DNA from: Sphingomonas pokkalii
GTDB taxonomy: Bacteria > Pseudomonadota > Alphaproteobacteria > Sphingomonadales > Sphingomonadaceae
Direction: 5' to 3'
NCBI RefSeq assembly: GCF_003096275.1
Contig: NZ_QENQ01000001.1
Coordinates: 62,001-126,000, forward strand
Length of the DNA stretch: 64,000 nucleotides
Numbering within the stretch: position 1 is the stretch's first letter; each line of letters starts with the position of its first letter. The notes below the pieces were generated by a model. It was not told the DNA's origin, made no database searches, and was given only the letters and a program-made list of their open reading frames with translations. Positions 26,955-38,580 of the stretch are shown piece by piece. The translations under genes were made by a program, and so were the position numbers.

Positions 26955-26968
26955 TGACATCCATGTCA
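26955..26968. promoter_or_regulatory. Palindromic operator-like site upstream of the Coq4 gene
   Basis: TGACAT-CC-ATGTCA is a perfect 6-bp inverted repeat lying 19 bases before the start codon. The first half overlaps a -35-like TTGACA. The symmetry and size resemble TetR-family operators, but no regulator gene is adjacent. Confidence 0.5.
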
Positions 26969-26987
26969 GTTATCAGGATCGGATGGA

Positions 26988-27749
26988 ATGGCGACCCAGC
27001 CCCCCCAGACGCTCAATCCCGGTGTGCCATTGCGGCGCGAATGGGGTACCGCCTTCGCGGCGCTGCGCCGTCTGCTCGCAAATGGCGACGATACCGAACA
27101 GGTTTTCCGCATCATGCGTGCGCTGAATGGAGACGTCACGCAGCGCAACTATCGCAAGCTGCTGCGGGTGCAGGGCGGCGGCAAGCTGGCCTATCGCCGG
27201 CTGGAACTTGCCCAGCGCCTGTGCGACCGCAGCTGGATCGACAGCTTCGCCCCCGGCACGCTTGGCGCGGCCTATCGCGATTTCCTGGACAGCACCGGCT
27301 ATTCGGCCGACGGGCTGGTGCAGGTGAGCATGGTCGAAGGCGGCTTCCAGGGCATCGACGTCGAACATCCCTATGCCTGGATGGGGCGGCGCGAACGCGA
27401 CATCCACGACATCTGGCATGTGCTGACCGGCTACAAAGCCGACGAACATCTCGGCGAACTCTGCCTCGTCGCCTTCTCCTATGCGCAGACCGGCGGCCTT
27501 GGCTGGGGCTTCATCGCGCTGGGCGGAGCAATAAAGAGCATTCGCACCACCGGCCGCTTCGATTGCGTGAAAGCGATCTGCGAAGGCTACCGCCACGGCA
27601 AGCGCGCCCGCTGGCTGCACGGCGAGGATTATGAAGCGCTGCTCGAAGAGCCGCTGGAAACGGCGCGGCGGCGGCTGGGTATTGCCGAACCTGCACGCTA
27701 TCGCATCGCCCAGGCACGGCTGGAAGCGGCGGGGATCGACGCGCTTTAG
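26988..27749 (+). CDS. Coq4-family protein (ubiquinone-associated)
   Basis: 253 residues. The Coq4 metal-binding motif appears as H140-D141-x-x-H144 (IHDIWHVLTGYKADEHLGE) with an acidic residue about 12 positions on. Coq4 in eukaryotes acts in coenzyme Q synthesis; bacterial homologues are assumed to support quinone metabolism. The gene stands alone between dnaN and two minus-strand envelope genes, preceded by a 253-base gap that contains a palindromic operator-like site. Confidence 0.88.
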   Translation: MATQPPQTLNPGVPLRREWGTAFAALRRLLANGDDTEQVFRIMRALNGDVTQRNYRKLLRVQGGGKLAYRRLELAQRLCDRSWIDSFAPGTLGAAYRDFLDSTGYSADGLVQVSMVEGGFQGIDVEHPYAWMGRRERDIHDIWHVLTGYKADEHLGELCLVAFSYAQTGGLGWGFIALGGAIKSIRTTGRFDCVKAICEGYRHGKRARWLHGEDYEALLEEPLETARRRLGIAEPARYRIAQARLEAAGIDAL

Positions 27750-27826
27750 CGTGGGATGCCATGATGTTGACCCGTTGACCCACCGGGACTGGCCCGCCAC
27801 GGCGGGGCAACATCACGTCCCCTCGC

Positions 27827-28561
27827 TTAGGGCGTCTTTCCCTTCTCCAGGTCCGATTTCATCTGGGCGGCCAAGGCGTCCAGCATCTCGGCACTGAACA
27901 GGTCCTCCGGCACGGCGAAGCGCTTGGGATCGATCCTGCCCGTTTCCAGCCGGTCCAGTTGCATCTTCGCCCCCATCATCGCCCCCTGGACCGAAAGCGG
28001 GGCGCCCTTCTGGCGGATCACGGCGAGGATGGCGCGGAAATGCCCGCCCTTGTCCATCGGGGCGAACGCCGTGAGAAACGTGCCGACCATCGCTTGCAGC
28101 ACGGGACCGACCGGCGCCAGCTGCGGCGCATCGGTGCAGGCCATATCCATGCTGCCGGCGGGATCGCGCTTGCCCTTGGGCCACACCCGCCATCCCTGCC
28201 CCTTCAGCCCCAGCACTTCCGTGGCAGGCAACGGTTCGACGGTCGGCGTTATCGGGTCCGGCGTGGCCAGCTTTGCGGTCTGGGGATCGGCGCGGAACAG
28301 CACGCCGAGGAACTTCAGCATATCGTCGCGGCGACCGGTGATCGAGATGCCGCCGAATTTTTCCAGCGTCAGATATTCCGCTCCGCCATGACGGAGATAG
28401 ACGAACTCACCCACCTCGACGCGCGCATCGCCATTGTCCGCGACTTCCACCGTCAACCGGTCGTCGCCGGCGCGGTACAAGGCGGAGACATCCGCGAGCG
28501 CCGGCCACGGGGCCAGCACCAGCAGCAAGGCGAGCGCGCGCGCGAGGCGGCGAGACATCAT
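27827..28561 (-). CDS. Secreted protein of unknown function, paralogue of the upstream lipoprotein
   Basis: 244 residues with a Sec signal peptide (cleavage near ALA-DV). The mature part opens with a short beta region (LTVEVADNGDARVEVGEFVY, LRHGGAEYL) that parallels [20 protein letters not shown] and IRKGGTDYV in the upstream lipoprotein. Both proteins continue with similar helical halves. It starts in TGATG overlap with that gene. No known family was recognised; the pair probably acts together in the periplasm. Confidence 0.78.
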   Translation of the reverse strand: MMSRRLARALALLLVLAPWPALADVSALYRAGDDRLTVEVADNGDARVEVGEFVYLRHGGAEYLTLEKFGGISITGRRDDMLKFLGVLFRADPQTAKLATPDPITPTVEPLPATEVLGLKGQGWRVWPKGKRDPAGSMDMACTDAPQLAPVGPVLQAMVGTFLTAFAPMDKGGHFRAILAVIRQKGAPLSVQGAMMGAKMQLDRLETGRIDPKRFAVPEDLFSAEMLDALAAQMKSDLEKGKTP

Positions 28562-29370
28562 CACTTCTTGGTCGGGCTGGCTTCCGGTGCGGGCGCCGGG
28601 GCAGGTGCGGGTGCGGGTGCGGTGCCTGGTGCCGGTGCGGCCCCGGCCTTGTCGCCGGCTGCCTTGGCGGCTTCGAGCGCCTTGTTCGCCTGATCCATGA
28701 TCCGCTGGCGCAGCGCCGCGCGGTCAAGCACCTTCGGCAGCGCGAATTCGGTCGCCGGAATCGCGCCGGGCTTCACGTCCTGCAAGGTCAGCGCATCGCC
28801 CAGGCGCAGCACCATGCCCTTGCCGACCACGTCTTCCAGTACCTTTTCCGCCTTGGGAATGCTGGTGAACATCGTCGCCATGCGGGCGCTGGTCAGGCGC
28901 GTCTGCATCCCGATCGCCGCGGCGACATTGGCGAAGCGCGAATCCTTGCTCACTACGATGCGGATCGAATCGCCATTGGGATTGCCCTTGGGCTGGACGC
29001 TCCAGATCGTGCCCTTCTGGTCGGCGACCTTTTCCTCGCCCACTTCCACCGCCTCATACTCCGGATCCTGCGGCAGCGCCTGGGGCTTCATGCCCTTTTC
29101 CTTGGCGATATCCTGGGTCGCGCCAACGAAATCGGCGAAGCTGGCGGCGAACTTGTCGTTGCCTTCGCTGATGACGACATAGTCGGTGCCGCCCTTACGG
29201 ATCAGCGTCTGCGGGCCGGCTTCCACCTTTGCATCGCCATTGGCAGCGGCCTTGACGGTGATGGTGCCACGGCCGCCGGCGGCGGTGTAGCGCACCGTCA
29301 CATCCTCGGGCGCCTTGGAACAGGCCGCGACCAGTAGCAGCGCGGCAATCGTGAGAGTCTTGCGGATCAT
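28561..29370 (-). CDS. Lipoprotein of unknown function, paralogue of the downstream secreted protein
   Basis: 269 residues. The lipobox is LLLVAACSK (Cys17). A beta-rich N-terminal part ([20 protein letters not shown]) is followed by a helical region, and the C-terminus ends in a Pro/Ala repeat tail of about 30 residues, which suggests a flexible extension into the periplasm or cell wall. It is the first gene of a two-gene unit with its paralogue and is transcribed divergently from recF. Confidence 0.8.
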   Translation of the reverse strand: MIRKTLTIAALLLVAACSKAPEDVTVRYTAAGGRGTITVKAAANGDAKVEAGPQTLIRKGGTDYVVISEGNDKFAASFADFVGATQDIAKEKGMKPQALPQDPEYEAVEVGEEKVADQKGTIWSVQPKGNPNGDSIRIVVSKDSRFANVAAAIGMQTRLTSARMATMFTSIPKAEKVLEDVVGKGMVLRLGDALTLQDVKPGAIPATEFALPKVLDRAALRQRIMDQANKALEAAKAAGDKAGAAPAPGTAPAPAPAPAPAPEASPTKK

Positions 29371-29445
29371 GTGTTTCTATCCCTTCGCCCCGGTCTATCG
29401 GCCAAGCGGTGTTCGTGGGCAAGGTGCTGCGCTACAGCCCCTTTC

Positions 29446-30513
29446 ATGGCCGTCAAGCGTCTCCTGCTCACCGACTTCCGCAATCACGCCGATGCGCTGC
29501 TGGCGCCCGGTGCGACGTTCGTGGTGCTGAGCGGGGAGAATGGCGCGGGCAAGACCAATATTCTGGAGGCGGTGTCGCTGCTGGCCCCCGGTCGGGGGCT
29601 GCGCGGCGCCCCGCTTGGGGAAATGGCACGCCAGGGCGGCGCCGGCGGCTTCGGCGTTGCCGCAACGCTCGACGATGCCGAGATCGGCACCGGGACCCGC
29701 GCCGATTCGCCCGAACGGCGGATCGTACGCGTCAATGGCGCTACCGCCGCCGCCACCAGCCTGGCGCAGTGGCTGGTCGTCCTTTGGCTCACGCCGGCGA
29801 TGGACCGGCTGTTTCTCGAAGCACCGGGCGAACGCCGCCGTTTCCTCGACCGGCTGACGCTGGCGCTCAATCCGCGCCACGCCCATGAAGCGACCCGCTA
29901 CGAAGCGGCGATGCGCGAACGCAACCGGCTGCTTGCCGACGAGCGGCCCCCCGATCCCGCCTGGCTGGATGCGCTGGAAGCACGGATGGCCGAGCACGGT
30001 GCCGCGATCGATGCCGCGCGCCGCGATGCCGTTGCCGCGCTGGACGCCCGCCTTGCGAACCAGCCGCAGGGGCCCTTCGCCCGCGCCGGGCTCGCCCTGG
30101 AGGGCTGGCAGGGCGACGCGGCGTTGCTGGCGGCCGCCTTGCGCGAGGGCCGGCGGCGCGATGCCGCCGCCGGCCGCACGCTGGCGGGACCGCACCGCGC
30201 CGACCTGCGGGTGACGCATCTCGACAAGGGCCAGCCGGCACATCTCTGCTCTACCGGCGAACAGAAGGCGCTGCTGCTCGGCATCGTCCTCGCCCATGCC
30301 GAACTGGTAGCGGACCGCGCCGGCCGTTCGCCGATCCTGTTGCTCGACGAAGTCGCTGCGCATCTCGATCCCGGTCGCCGGGCGGCGCTGTTCGAGCGGC
30401 TGGCCGGACGCGGCCAGGTCTGGATGACCGGCACCGAGCCGGCACTGTTCGAAGCCGTGCCCGCCAGCGCGACCCGCTATCGGGTGGCGGAGGGGCGCGT
30501 CGAGCCGGGCTGA
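29446..30513 (+). CDS. recF: DNA replication and repair protein RecF
   Basis: 355 residues from the ATG at 29446 ([14 protein letters not shown]). SMC-like ATPase that loads RecA at gaps with RecO and RecR. Walker [10 protein letters not shown] near residue 35, the RecF signature [19 protein letters not shown] and Walker [13 protein letters not shown] are intact. gyrB begins 51 bases downstream, matching the ancestral recF-gyrB order. An in-frame start at 29371 is not supported by conservation. Confidence 0.95.
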   Translation: MAVKRLLLTDFRNHADALLAPGATFVVLSGENGAGKTNILEAVSLLAPGRGLRGAPLGEMARQGGAGGFGVAATLDDAEIGTGTRADSPERRIVRVNGATAAATSLAQWLVVLWLTPAMDRLFLEAPGERRRFLDRLTLALNPRHAHEATRYEAAMRERNRLLADERPPDPAWLDALEARMAEHGAAIDAARRDAVAALDARLANQPQGPFARAGLALEGWQGDAALLAAALREGRRRDAAAGRTLAGPHRADLRVTHLDKGQPAHLCSTGEQKALLLGIVLAHAELVADRAGRSPILLLDEVAAHLDPGRRAALFERLAGRGQVWMTGTEPALFEAVPASATRYRVAEGRVEPG

Positions 30514-33057
<2,544 letters not shown>

Positions 33058-33261
33058 TCTGTCGCTCGACGGGCGGCCGGTGAGGGGTTAGCGGACCAGC
33101 GAGGGGCGGTTGAAGTCGGTTTCGACCTTCGATTGTCCCCTTGCCTCCTTTCCGGCAGCGCCATGTCGTGCATCGTCGGCGTTCTGGGTGGTGGCATTCT
33201 GAAGCCAGCTGGCTGTTCGCGCCTGGTTGCGGACATGCCTATGCCAGTTCAAACAGGCATT

Positions 33262-33678
33262 ATGCGCGCGAGCAAGACTGTTGGGATCGCCACCGTCGTC
33301 ATGGTTCTTTGCGCGTGGGTTTACATTGCGCTCTCGGGAGAACCGCGTTTGCCGACGAGCATCGCAAACGGCCGATATTCGAACGGCTGTTGCGGCACGA
33401 TCGTTTTGCACGACGGGGTGATGACCGTTGCAAATCAGCGCGTTGATTACATCGTCGAGCGGGATAAGGCAGGCCCGTATGTTCTGCCAACGGCATACGT
33501 TGGAGCGTCAGCGCATGCCATCGTGGTCAGGTCTGATGCTTACCCGCTGAAGCTACGTATCGACGATCCAGCTCATCCTCACCCGTTAGAATTGCTTGGT
33601 GATGCTGCGGATGGCGGACGGTATTCGTTCGCACGGGTGAACGGCATCTGTGGACGCCCCTTCGGATGCAAGCGGTAA
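33262..33678 (+). CDS. Hypothetical small membrane-anchored protein
   Basis: About 138 residues from the ATG at 33262 (longer readings to 33133 are possible). One hydrophobic segment (IATVVMVLCAWVYIALSG) precedes a soluble part with three cysteines (SNGCCGTIV and NGICGRPFGC). The base composition is lower in GC than the neighbours and codon use looks different, so it may be recent or transferred. No family was recognised and the coding call is moderate. Confidence 0.5.
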   Translation: MRASKTVGIATVVMVLCAWVYIALSGEPRLPTSIANGRYSNGCCGTIVLHDGVMTVANQRVDYIVERDKAGPYVLPTAYVGASAHAIVVRSDAYPLKLRIDDPAHPHPLELLGDAADGGRYSFARVNGICGRPFGCKR

Positions 33679-34030
33679 ATCGGGGTAATGTTGGCACGTA
33701 GTCGGATGCTGTCATCTCCCTCAAGTGGTGATCAACACCTCCACTTTGGCACATCGATGCCGTCGGGGGGCGTCCACCCCATCAGCTAACCGCTCGCTTT
33801 CAGGCCACGGTGGTCCAATGCGAACCGGGCGTACTTTCCCTCTCCCGCCTGCGGGAGAGGGAGATGGAGACACGGATGCCGCTCTACCCCGCCGACGCAC
33901 AGCCGATGCTGTGCCGGTCGGTCAGCGGCCCCGCCGGAACTGGCGCTTCCGGCTGCAACCCCGCAAAAAGCTGATCCAAACCGTCGCGACGCGCGTATAG
34001 GAAGCCAAACCCGTCATCCCAGGAGTTGCC
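33679..34030. other. Gene-free gap between the small ORF and the SDR gene
   Basis: About 350 bases without a credible gene. It contains the inner hairpin of a family A repeat at 33838-33861 and an AGGAG ribosome site just before 34031. Nothing else stands out. Confidence 0.6.
33838..33861. repeat. Partial family A repeat
   Basis: CCCTCTCCCGC and GCGGGAGAGGG form an 11-base inverted repeat with almost no loop. This is the inner hairpin of the palindromic family seen at 7338 and in ileS; the outer arms are missing. Confidence 0.6.
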
Positions 34031-34765
34031 ATGCCTACCGTACTCATCACCGGCGCCACCGCCGGGATCGGCGAAGCTTCGGTCCGTGCCTTTGCCGATG
34101 CCGGCTGGCATGTGGTGGCGACCGGCCGCCGCGCCGATCGCCTGGAAAAGCTGGCCGGGGAGCGCGTCCACACCCTCGCCTTCGACATTCGCGACGAAGC
34201 GGCGCGCGATGCGGCGCTGGACAGCCTGCCCGCCCCCTTCTCGGACATCGACCTGCTGATCAACAATGCCGGCCTCGCGCTCGGCCTGGAGCCCGCCCAC
34301 AAGGCGTCGCTCGACAAGTGGCGGACGATGATCGACACCAACGTCACCGCTTTGGTCTCGATCACCCACAAGCTGCTGCCGGGGCTGGTCGCGCGCAAGG
34401 GCGGGATCATCAACCTGTCGTCGGTGGCGGCGACCTATCCCTATCCCGGCGGCAATGTGTACGGCGCGACCAAGGCGTTCGTCCGCCAGTTCACGCTCAA
34501 CCTGCGCGCCGACCTGATCGGCACCGGCGTGCGCGTCACCTCGATCGAGCCGGGCATGGTCGAAACCGAATTCACCCTGGTCCGCACCGGCAGCCAGGAC
34601 GCCTCGGACAAGGTCTATGCCGGCGTCAACCCGATGACCGCCGAGGACATCGCCGAGACGATGCTGTGGGTGGCGACGCTGCCGCCGCACTTCACCGTCA
34701 ACACGCTGGAACTGATGCCGGTGAACCAGGGCAACGGCCCGTTCGCGGTGCACCGCGAAGGCTGA
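34031..34765 (+). CDS. SDR-family NADP(H) oxidoreductase (YdfG-like)
   Basis: 244 residues, classical short-chain dehydrogenase. The cofactor motif TGATAGIGE is at the N-terminus; an Arg-rich stretch after the second strand (TGRRADRLE) favours NADP. LINNAG, the catalytic Ser in NLSSVAATYPYPGG and the Tyr-x-x-x-Lys in VYGATKAF are all present. The overall pattern resembles 3-hydroxy acid dehydrogenase/malonic semialdehyde reductase (YdfG). AGGAG lies before the start. Confidence 0.9.
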   Translation: MPTVLITGATAGIGEASVRAFADAGWHVVATGRRADRLEKLAGERVHTLAFDIRDEAARDAALDSLPAPFSDIDLLINNAGLALGLEPAHKASLDKWRTMIDTNVTALVSITHKLLPGLVARKGGIINLSSVAATYPYPGGNVYGATKAFVRQFTLNLRADLIGTGVRVTSIEPGMVETEFTLVRTGSQDASDKVYAGVNPMTAEDIAETMLWVATLPPHFTVNTLELMPVNQGNGPFAVHREG

Positions 34766-34782
34766 GCGGAGCGTCCCCCCGC

Positions 34783-34834
34783 ATCTTCCGCCGCTCCGCG
34801 GCTCCCTCCCCCTCCCACAAGGGGAGAGGGAGCC
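34783..34834. repeat. Degenerate family A repeat, inverted orientation
   Basis: GCCGC-TCC-GCGGC followed by CTCCCTCCCCCTCCC-ACAA-GGGGAGAGGG matches the reverse complement of the inner part of the 7338 copy. The outer arm on the right is degraded (GTGAGGGTGG near 34869). Confidence 0.65.
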
Positions 34835-34963
34835 GCACTCCCTGACGCCATCTCCCCGCGCCGGCAGCGTGAGGGTGGCCGCCCCCACCCCTTAAACTTC
34901 CGCTTGCCCCCTCCCAACCCGAACCCTCTGGCACGGTCGGTTGCCGCCCCCCATCTCCTGTCC

Positions 34964-35962
34964 ATGACAGCCTTTTCGCTCCTCGATCTCGTCCCGGTAG
35001 TCCAGGGTGGCACCGTTCCGCAGGCGCTGGCCAATGCCGCCGATCTCGCCGCCCATGCCGAACGGATCGGCTTTCAGCGCTATTGGGTGGCGGAGCATCA
35101 CGGCATGGAAGGCATTGCCAGCGCCGCCACCGCCGTGGTGATCGCGCATGTCGCGCAGGCGACCAGGACGATCCGGGTCGGCGCCGGCGGGATCATGCTG
35201 CCCAACCATTCCCCGCTGCAGATCGCCGAGGCATTCGGCACACTCGATGCGCTGTTTCCCGGCCGCATCGATCTCGGCCTCGGCCGCGCACCTGGATCGG
35301 ATCAGCGCGTCGCCGCCGCGATCCGGCGCAACCTGGACAGCGACGGCAACGAATTCCCGCGCGACGTGATGGAGTTGCAAAGCTATTTCGCCGATGATGG
35401 CCGCACCGGCATCCGCGCGACGCCGGGGGCAGGTGCCGATGTGAAGCTTTGGATTCTCGGCTCCAGCACCTTCGGCGCGCAGCTCGCCGCCGCACTCGGC
35501 CTGCCCTACGCCTTTGCCTCGCATTTCGCCCCGGGAATGCTCGACGAAGCGATCGCCGTCTATCGGCGTAATTTTCGCCCGTCCGAAGCGCTGGCCAAGC
35601 CGCACCTGATGCTCGGCTTCAACGTCTTTGCCGCCGACAGCGATGAAGAGGGCGCGTATCTGGCCAGTTCGCAGCAACAGGCGTTCGTCGCGCTCCGCAC
35701 CACCGGCACCGGCGTTCGGCTACCGCCGCCGGTGCGCGGCTATCGCGAGGGCCTGGGCACGCAGGGCAATGCCATGCTCGACCATGTCCTGTCCGCATCG
35801 GCAATCGGCGGCCCCGCCAAGATCCGGCGCGAGATCGAAGCGTTCCTCGAACGCACCCAGGCGGACGAACTGATGCTCACCAGCGCGATGTACGATCACC
35901 AGGCCCGCAAGCGCAGCCTGGAGATCGCGGCCGAGGCGATGCGCGCGGTCGAGCCAGCCTGA
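34964..35962 (+). CDS. LLM-class flavin-dependent oxidoreductase
   Basis: 332 residues. Luciferase-like TIM barrel: [13 protein letters not shown] at the N-terminus, [20 protein letters not shown] and [20 protein letters not shown], then [14 protein letters not shown], all typical of the single-component F420/FMN-type group close to YhbW. The substrate is unknown. The ATG at 34964 starts the conserved part. It converges with the sensor kinase gene, the two stops being 3 bases apart. Confidence 0.9.
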   Translation: MTAFSLLDLVPVVQGGTVPQALANAADLAAHAERIGFQRYWVAEHHGMEGIASAATAVVIAHVAQATRTIRVGAGGIMLPNHSPLQIAEAFGTLDALFPGRIDLGLGRAPGSDQRVAAAIRRNLDSDGNEFPRDVMELQSYFADDGRTGIRATPGAGADVKLWILGSSTFGAQLAAALGLPYAFASHFAPGMLDEAIAVYRRNFRPSEALAKPHLMLGFNVFAADSDEEGAYLASSQQQAFVALRTTGTGVRLPPPVRGYREGLGTQGNAMLDHVLSASAIGGPAKIRREIEAFLERTQADELMLTSAMYDHQARKRSLEIAAEAMRAVEPA

Positions 35963-35965
35963 GCT

Positions 35966-37423
35966 TCAGCCCGCCGCCGGCAGGCGGAGGCGGACGAGCA
36001 GGCCGCCCAGATCCTCGCTCTCTTCCAGACTGGCGGTGCCGCCATAGATTTCGGCGACGTCGCGCACGATCGCCAGGCCCAGCCCGGTGCCGGGCTTGCC
36101 GGTATCCAGCCGTACGCCGCGATCGAAGATTCGGATGCGATCTGCCTCGGGAATGCCCATGCCGTCGTCCTCGACGAGGATCTCGACATAGCCTGCCTCC
36201 AGCCGCGCGGTCACGAACACGCTGCCGCCGCCATATTTCGCGGCGTTCTCGACCAGATTGCCGAGGATCTCGTCGAGATCCTGCCGCTCGATATGGGCAA
36301 CGGCATCCTTCACCCCGTCCACATCGATACGGACATTGGGGTAGAGCCGCGCCACGGCCCGCTCGACCGCCACGATCGACGACCAAACTTCCGCCCGGCT
36401 GTGCGCACTGCCGCGCCGCCCGACCGCGCGGGCGCGGGCGAGATGGTGGTCGATCTGCCGCCGCATCGTCCGCGCCTCGCGGATCACCGTATCGGGCAGA
36501 TCGGCCTGCCCCGCCGCCGCTGCATTCATGATCACGCTCAGCGGCGTCTTCAACGCATGGGCGAGGTTGCCGGCATGGCGCCGCGCCTCTTCCGCCTGAC
36601 GGTCGTTATGCTCCACCAGTGCGTTGAGCTCGTCGACCATCGGCCCCACTTCCGCTGGCAACGCCCCCGCGACGCGCTTGGTGTGGCCGGCGCGCAGGCG
36701 AGCGATCTCGCGCCGCACCTTACGCAGCGGCCGCAGGCCATACCATGTCTGCAGCGCCGCCATCGCGACCAGCCCCAGCCCCAGCAGCGCGAAGCTGCGC
36801 ACCAATGTTCGGCGCACCGTGGCGATCTGCGCATCCAGCGTCTCGCGAGTCTCCGCCACCTGGAATCGCCACAGCACCGGCGATCCCGGCAGTGTCAGAT
36901 CGCGCTCGGCGATGCGCAGCCGCTGGTTGCCGGGATCATCGCGGTTGGCGCCGGAACGCTTGTCGACGAATTCGTCGCTGTCATAGAAATGGATGTTGCG
37001 GTCCTGATAGACCTTGTTCGACTTCAGTCGTCGATCCCACAGCGACATCGACGGGAACGCTTCGTAGCCTTTGCCGCTGATCTGCCAATAGGCGCCCGAA
37101 TTGGGCTCGAGGAAGCGCTGGTCGGCAAGCTGCCGGTTCAGGACCACTTCCCCGCGCGAACCCAGCTCGGCGGAAACGATCAGGGAGGAAACGAGATAGT
37201 CCAGCTGGTCGTCGAAATTGCGGGTGATCGCACCGGTCAGCACCCGATCCAGGGCGAGCCCGCCACCGACCAGCAGCAGCAGGATCCAGGCGGTCGCCAC
37301 CAGCAGCATCCGGCGGCTGACCGATCCGGTGACGCGCACCGGCCGGCTCTCGCGGGGATCGGTATCGGCAGGCGCGGACGCCGCACCTTCGGACGTGTCG
37401 CTGGAGATCGGTGCTGCGTCCAC
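35966..37423 (-). CDS. PhoQ-like sensor histidine kinase
   Basis: 485 residues. An N-terminal cytoplasmic tail, a membrane span (about residues 39-58), a periplasmic sensor of about 150 residues, a second span (about 208-226), a HAMP-like linker and the dimerisation box with phospho-acceptor His289 in NLAHALKTPLS. The HALKTPL form is the PhoQ-type variant. ATP-binding boxes follow: N box LVENAAKYG, G1 EDDGMGIP and G2 GTGLGLAIV. It lies 10 bases after its response regulator in the same operon. Confidence 0.93.
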   Translation of the reverse strand: MDAAPISSDTSEGAASAPADTDPRESRPVRVTGSVSRRMLLVATAWILLLLVGGGLALDRVLTGAITRNFDDQLDYLVSSLIVSAELGSRGEVVLNRQLADQRFLEPNSGAYWQISGKGYEAFPSMSLWDRRLKSNKVYQDRNIHFYDSDEFVDKRSGANRDDPGNQRLRIAERDLTLPGSPVLWRFQVAETRETLDAQIATVRRTLVRSFALLGLGLVAMAALQTWYGLRPLRKVRREIARLRAGHTKRVAGALPAEVGPMVDELNALVEHNDRQAEEARRHAGNLAHALKTPLSVIMNAAAAGQADLPDTVIREARTMRRQIDHHLARARAVGRRGSAHSRAEVWSSIVAVERAVARLYPNVRIDVDGVKDAVAHIERQDLDEILGNLVENAAKYGGGSVFVTARLEAGYVEILVEDDGMGIPEADRIRIFDRGVRLDTGKPGTGLGLAIVRDVAEIYGGTASLEESEDLGGLLVRLRLPAAG

Positions 37424-37433
37424 CCGTGCGGCC

Positions 37434-38102
37434 TCAGGCGAAGCCGGATTCGTCGAGGCTGTAGCCCAGGCCGCGAATGGTGGTGATCACATCGGCGCCC
37501 AGCTTCTTGCGGATGCGCGTCACGAACACTTCGATCGTGTTCGAATCGCGATCGAAATCCTGGTCGTAGATATGCTCGATCAGCTCGGTACGGCTCACCA
37601 CCTTGCCCTTGTGGTGGAGCAGATAGCTGAGCAGCTTATATTCCTGCGCGGTCAGCTTCACCGGCTCGCCCGCCTTGGTGACCTTGCCCGAGCGGGTGTC
37701 GAGGCGGATGTCGCCCGCGGTCAGCTCGGCCGAGGCGTTGCCCGAAGCGCGGCGGATCAGCGCGCGCAGGCGGGCGATCAGTTCCTCGGTCTGGAACGGC
37801 TTGGCGACATAATCGTCGGCGCCGGCATCCAGGCCCGCCACCTTGTCCGACCAGCTGTCCCGCGCGGTCAGCACCAGCACCGGCATGGTGCGGCCTTCCT
37901 TCCGCCAGCGATCGAGCACGGTAAGCCCGTCGATCTCCGGCAAGCCCAGATCGAGAATCACCGCGTCATATTGCTCGGTGGAGCCAAGGAAATGCCCCTC
38001 CTCGCCATCGGTCGCGAGATCGACGGCATAGCCCGCGCCTTCCAGGGCGGTGCGGAGCTGGATGCCGAGATTGGGTTCGTCCTCGACGATCAGAAGTCGC
38101 AT
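37434..38102 (-). CDS. OmpR/PhoB-family response regulator
   Basis: 222 residues. Receiver domain with the acidic pair VEDE, phospho-acceptor Asp51 (ILDLGLPEIDGL) and a C-terminal winged helix (LTAQEYKLLSYLLHHKGKVV, TIEVFVTRIRKKLG). It is the partner of the downstream histidine kinase and is PhoP-like in type. The small PepSY gene lies just upstream on the same strand, so the three may be one operon. Targets are unknown. Confidence 0.95.
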   Translation of the reverse strand: MRLLIVEDEPNLGIQLRTALEGAGYAVDLATDGEEGHFLGSTEQYDAVILDLGLPEIDGLTVLDRWRKEGRTMPVLVLTARDSWSDKVAGLDAGADDYVAKPFQTEELIARLRALIRRASGNASAELTAGDIRLDTRSGKVTKAGEPVKLTAQEYKLLSYLLHHKGKVVSRTELIEHIYDQDFDRDSNTIEVFVTRIRKKLGADVITTIRGLGYSLDESGFA

Positions 38103-38131
38103 TCGCTGTCCGTCCTTTTCTTGTGGTCTGC

Positions 38132-38476
38132 TCAGCTGCCCATGCGGCGGAGGATCTGGCCGGTATGGCCATCCACCTCCACCCAGATCACCGATCCATT
38201 GCGCAGGAATTTGAGCGTGTAAATGTCGGTACCGGGATCATAGTCGAATCCCAGATATTGGGCGCCCGGCATCCGGGGAATCACCCGCCGCTCGATCTCG
38301 CGCGCGGGCAGATTCTGGCCGCGAAGCCGCCGCTCCCGCGCCGCACGCTGGCCGTCGTCCTGGGCCGCGTCGAGCGGACGCGCCACGATCGGGCTCGTGA
38401 GCGCGAGGCTCGCAAGACACGCGATCAGAACAGGCTTGACCAACATCGGCATTGGCATGGCATAGGGTCCGGGCAT
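38132..38476 (-). CDS. Small PepSY-domain periplasmic protein
   Basis: About 114 residues. AGGGG lies at good spacing before the ATG at 38476. A signal peptide ends near IVARP. The body (VIPRMPGAQYLGFDYDPGTD, LKFLRNGSVIWVEVDGHTG) has the single PepSY pattern that often inhibits or senses envelope proteins. It is the first gene upstream of the response regulator and kinase, so it may be a periplasmic accessory sensor for them. Confidence 0.8.
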   Translation of the reverse strand: MPGPYAMPMPMLVKPVLIACLASLALTSPIVARPLDAAQDDGQRAARERRLRGQNLPAREIERRVIPRMPGAQYLGFDYDPGTDIYTLKFLRNGSVIWVEVDGHTGQILRRMGS

Positions 38477-38580
38477 TGAATAGCCCCTGAACATGCGCGT
38501 CAGCCATGGTTCGGGAATTGTGGCTTTCGCGCATCGGCCGCCGCTTGCCGGGGCGGGTTCGGGCCCCTAGGTGCTGCGTC

